Below are positions 63,286 to 64,000 of a stretch of DNA of 64,000 nucleotides, one piece after another. Position 1 is the stretch's first letter; the number at the start of each line of letters is the position of its first letter. The notes below the pieces were generated by a model. It searched no databases. It saw only the letters and a list, made by a program, of their open reading frames with translations, and was not told where the DNA came from. The position numbers and the translations under genes are program-made. The DNA is from Micromonospora sp. WMMD980 (lineage in GTDB: Bacteria > Actinomycetota > Actinomycetes > Mycobacteriales > Micromonosporaceae): the NCBI RefSeq assembly GCF_029626035.1, contig NZ_JARUBE010000003.1, positions 1,116,001-1,180,000 of the forward strand, in the 5' to 3' direction.

Positions 63286-64000
63286 TCAATGCGGCAACTG
63301 GCTGGAACGCGTCAGCTTGGTCGCGGCGATGATGAGAAGCGCTGCGGCTGTGAGCAGCGTCAGGTATGGCGGTGCGAGGGCGCCGGTTATCGCACCGGCC
63401 AGCGCCAGTGCGGTGGCGGCGATCAGCCAGGGCCGCGGGTTGCTCGGGGGAACCCTGCGCAGGTACCAGCCTTGGGCGAGGAGGAACAGGATCGAGCCAC
63501 CGTACAGCAGCACGCTGATCGTGGCGGACGGCCGGCCGCGCGGATGTCGGATGATCATTTCTTGGGCGGCCGCGACGGCGATGAGCCCGGCCACCATGAC
63601 GGTCAGGACGTTGCCGGCCATCCGGGTGGCCCGGTTCGGGTCGCCGGTCCGTTCGACGTGGTGTTGGACCAGCCGGCCCGGTCCGCCGAAAGCGAGCAAC
63701 CACAGGGCGACGGTGACGAGCAGGGCGGCTGAGCCGGTGACCACGGTGAGTGGGGTCAGCGGCGTCGCGGTGAGGGCCAGCCCGGTGGACAGGACCGTGC
63801 CGCCGAGTGCGAGGAGCAGGAACAGGCGGCAGCGTTCCAGCATGTGTGCGCTCTCGGCCGTGGCGGCGTTTTCCGAGTGCAGGGTGCGCCCGGGGATCGG
63901 GTGCCCGAGCCAGGTGCCGAGCAGGTCGACCCCGGCGGCTGCGGCCCACCAGTAGAGGCGATGCGCGGGAGCCGCAACCGCGCCGATTGCCCACAGCGGT
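63286..64000 (-). CDS. LtrA-like membrane protein (5' end outside window)
   Basis: About 238 codons visible. Upstream of an internal ATG at 63843 the frame stays open to the window edge and encodes LYWWAAAAGVDLLGTWLGHP, ENAATAESAHMLERCRLFLL, the LtrA pattern in which HIxER(x)xLF precedes the membrane helices. Hydrophobic helices follow (LVTVALWLLAF; NVLTVMVAGLIAVAA; SVLLYGGSILFLLAQGWYL). Ends KLTRSSQLPH. A divergent relative of the LtrA at 9112; function unknown. Confidence 0.75.
   Translation of the reverse strand, partial: PLWAIGAVAAPAHRLYWWAAAAGVDLLGTWLGHPIPGRTLHSENAATAESAHMLERCRLFLLLALGGTVLSTGLALTATPLTPLTVVTGSAALLVTVALWLLAFGGPGRLVQHHVERTGDPNRATRMAGNVLTVMVAGLIAVAAAQEMIIRHPRGRPSATISVLLYGGSILFLLAQGWYLRRVPPSNPRPWLIAATALALAGAITGALAPPYLTLLTAAALLIIAATKLTRSSQLPH

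Overview
The window is high-GC DNA with strong G/C third-position bias, frequent GTG/TTG starts, purine-rich ribosome binding sites and typical actinobacterial families (SigK-type sigma factor, LtrA, FUSC, DUF3618/DUF4235, CebR/LacI-type operators, secreted CBM13 enzymes). This suggests a soil actinomycete of the Micromonosporaceae (Micromonospora-like). That placement is an inference from gene style; no rRNA, tRNA or other taxonomic marker is present. I see no CRISPR array, insertion sequence or integrase.

Layout. (1) 1-2672, minus strand: a cell-surface/stress operon of an EF-hand/CHRD-like surface protein, a class F sortase, an ECF sigma factor and its anti-sigma factor (cut by the window edge). 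(2) 2886-10326: mixed single genes, namely a TspO-like membrane protein with a frame lesion, a ferritin-like protein, a phosphotransferase remnant, an SGNH esterase, two lipoproteins and LtrA. (3) 10483-19986, minus strand: nine genes, eight of them joined by 4-base stop/start overlaps or a 1-base gap: inositol-3-phosphate synthase, HD-fold protein, methyltransferase, Gfo/Idh/MocA oxidoreductase, zinc-ribbon metallo-beta-lactamase-fold protein, YcaO, TIM-barrel isomerase, GT4 glycosyltransferase and PIG-L deacetylase, with a divergent sugar-nucleotide epimerase. It looks like an uncharacterised pathway for a glycosylated, inositol-derived small molecule with YcaO chemistry. (4) 21262-41179: housekeeping and stress genes, including a FUSC transporter and its broken paralogue, a response-regulator/PP2C phosphatase beside an anti-sigma-type kinase, a YihY/holin fusion followed by DUF3618 and DUF4235 genes, TetR, an NlpC/P60 hydrolase, a frameshifted glycogen-debranching enzyme, two DHFR-like proteins, DoxX and SRPBCC.

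(5) 41433-62812: a plant-cell-wall degradation island. It holds secreted GH5, GH2, two divergent GH26-like enzymes, a sialidase-fold protein and GH12, plus a serine protease and an HEXXH protein. Seven of these carry CBM13 (ricin-type) modules and two carry AbfB (CBM42-type) modules. In the middle sit a LacI regulator, an ABC sugar importer and an intracellular GH43. An identical 8-bp core, TTTCGAAA, occurs in five promoter regions of the island, including the LacI/ABC divergent promoter, and marks a probable local regulon. A CebR-like box precedes GH5. (6) The right edge holds a possible gene remnant and a second LtrA-type gene cut by the window end.

Several otherwise intact genes (TspO-like, small membrane protein, debranching enzyme) are each broken by an apparent single missing base, always needing a -1 correction. 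Two of these lie in G/C runs. Either recent mutation or assembly indels could explain this.
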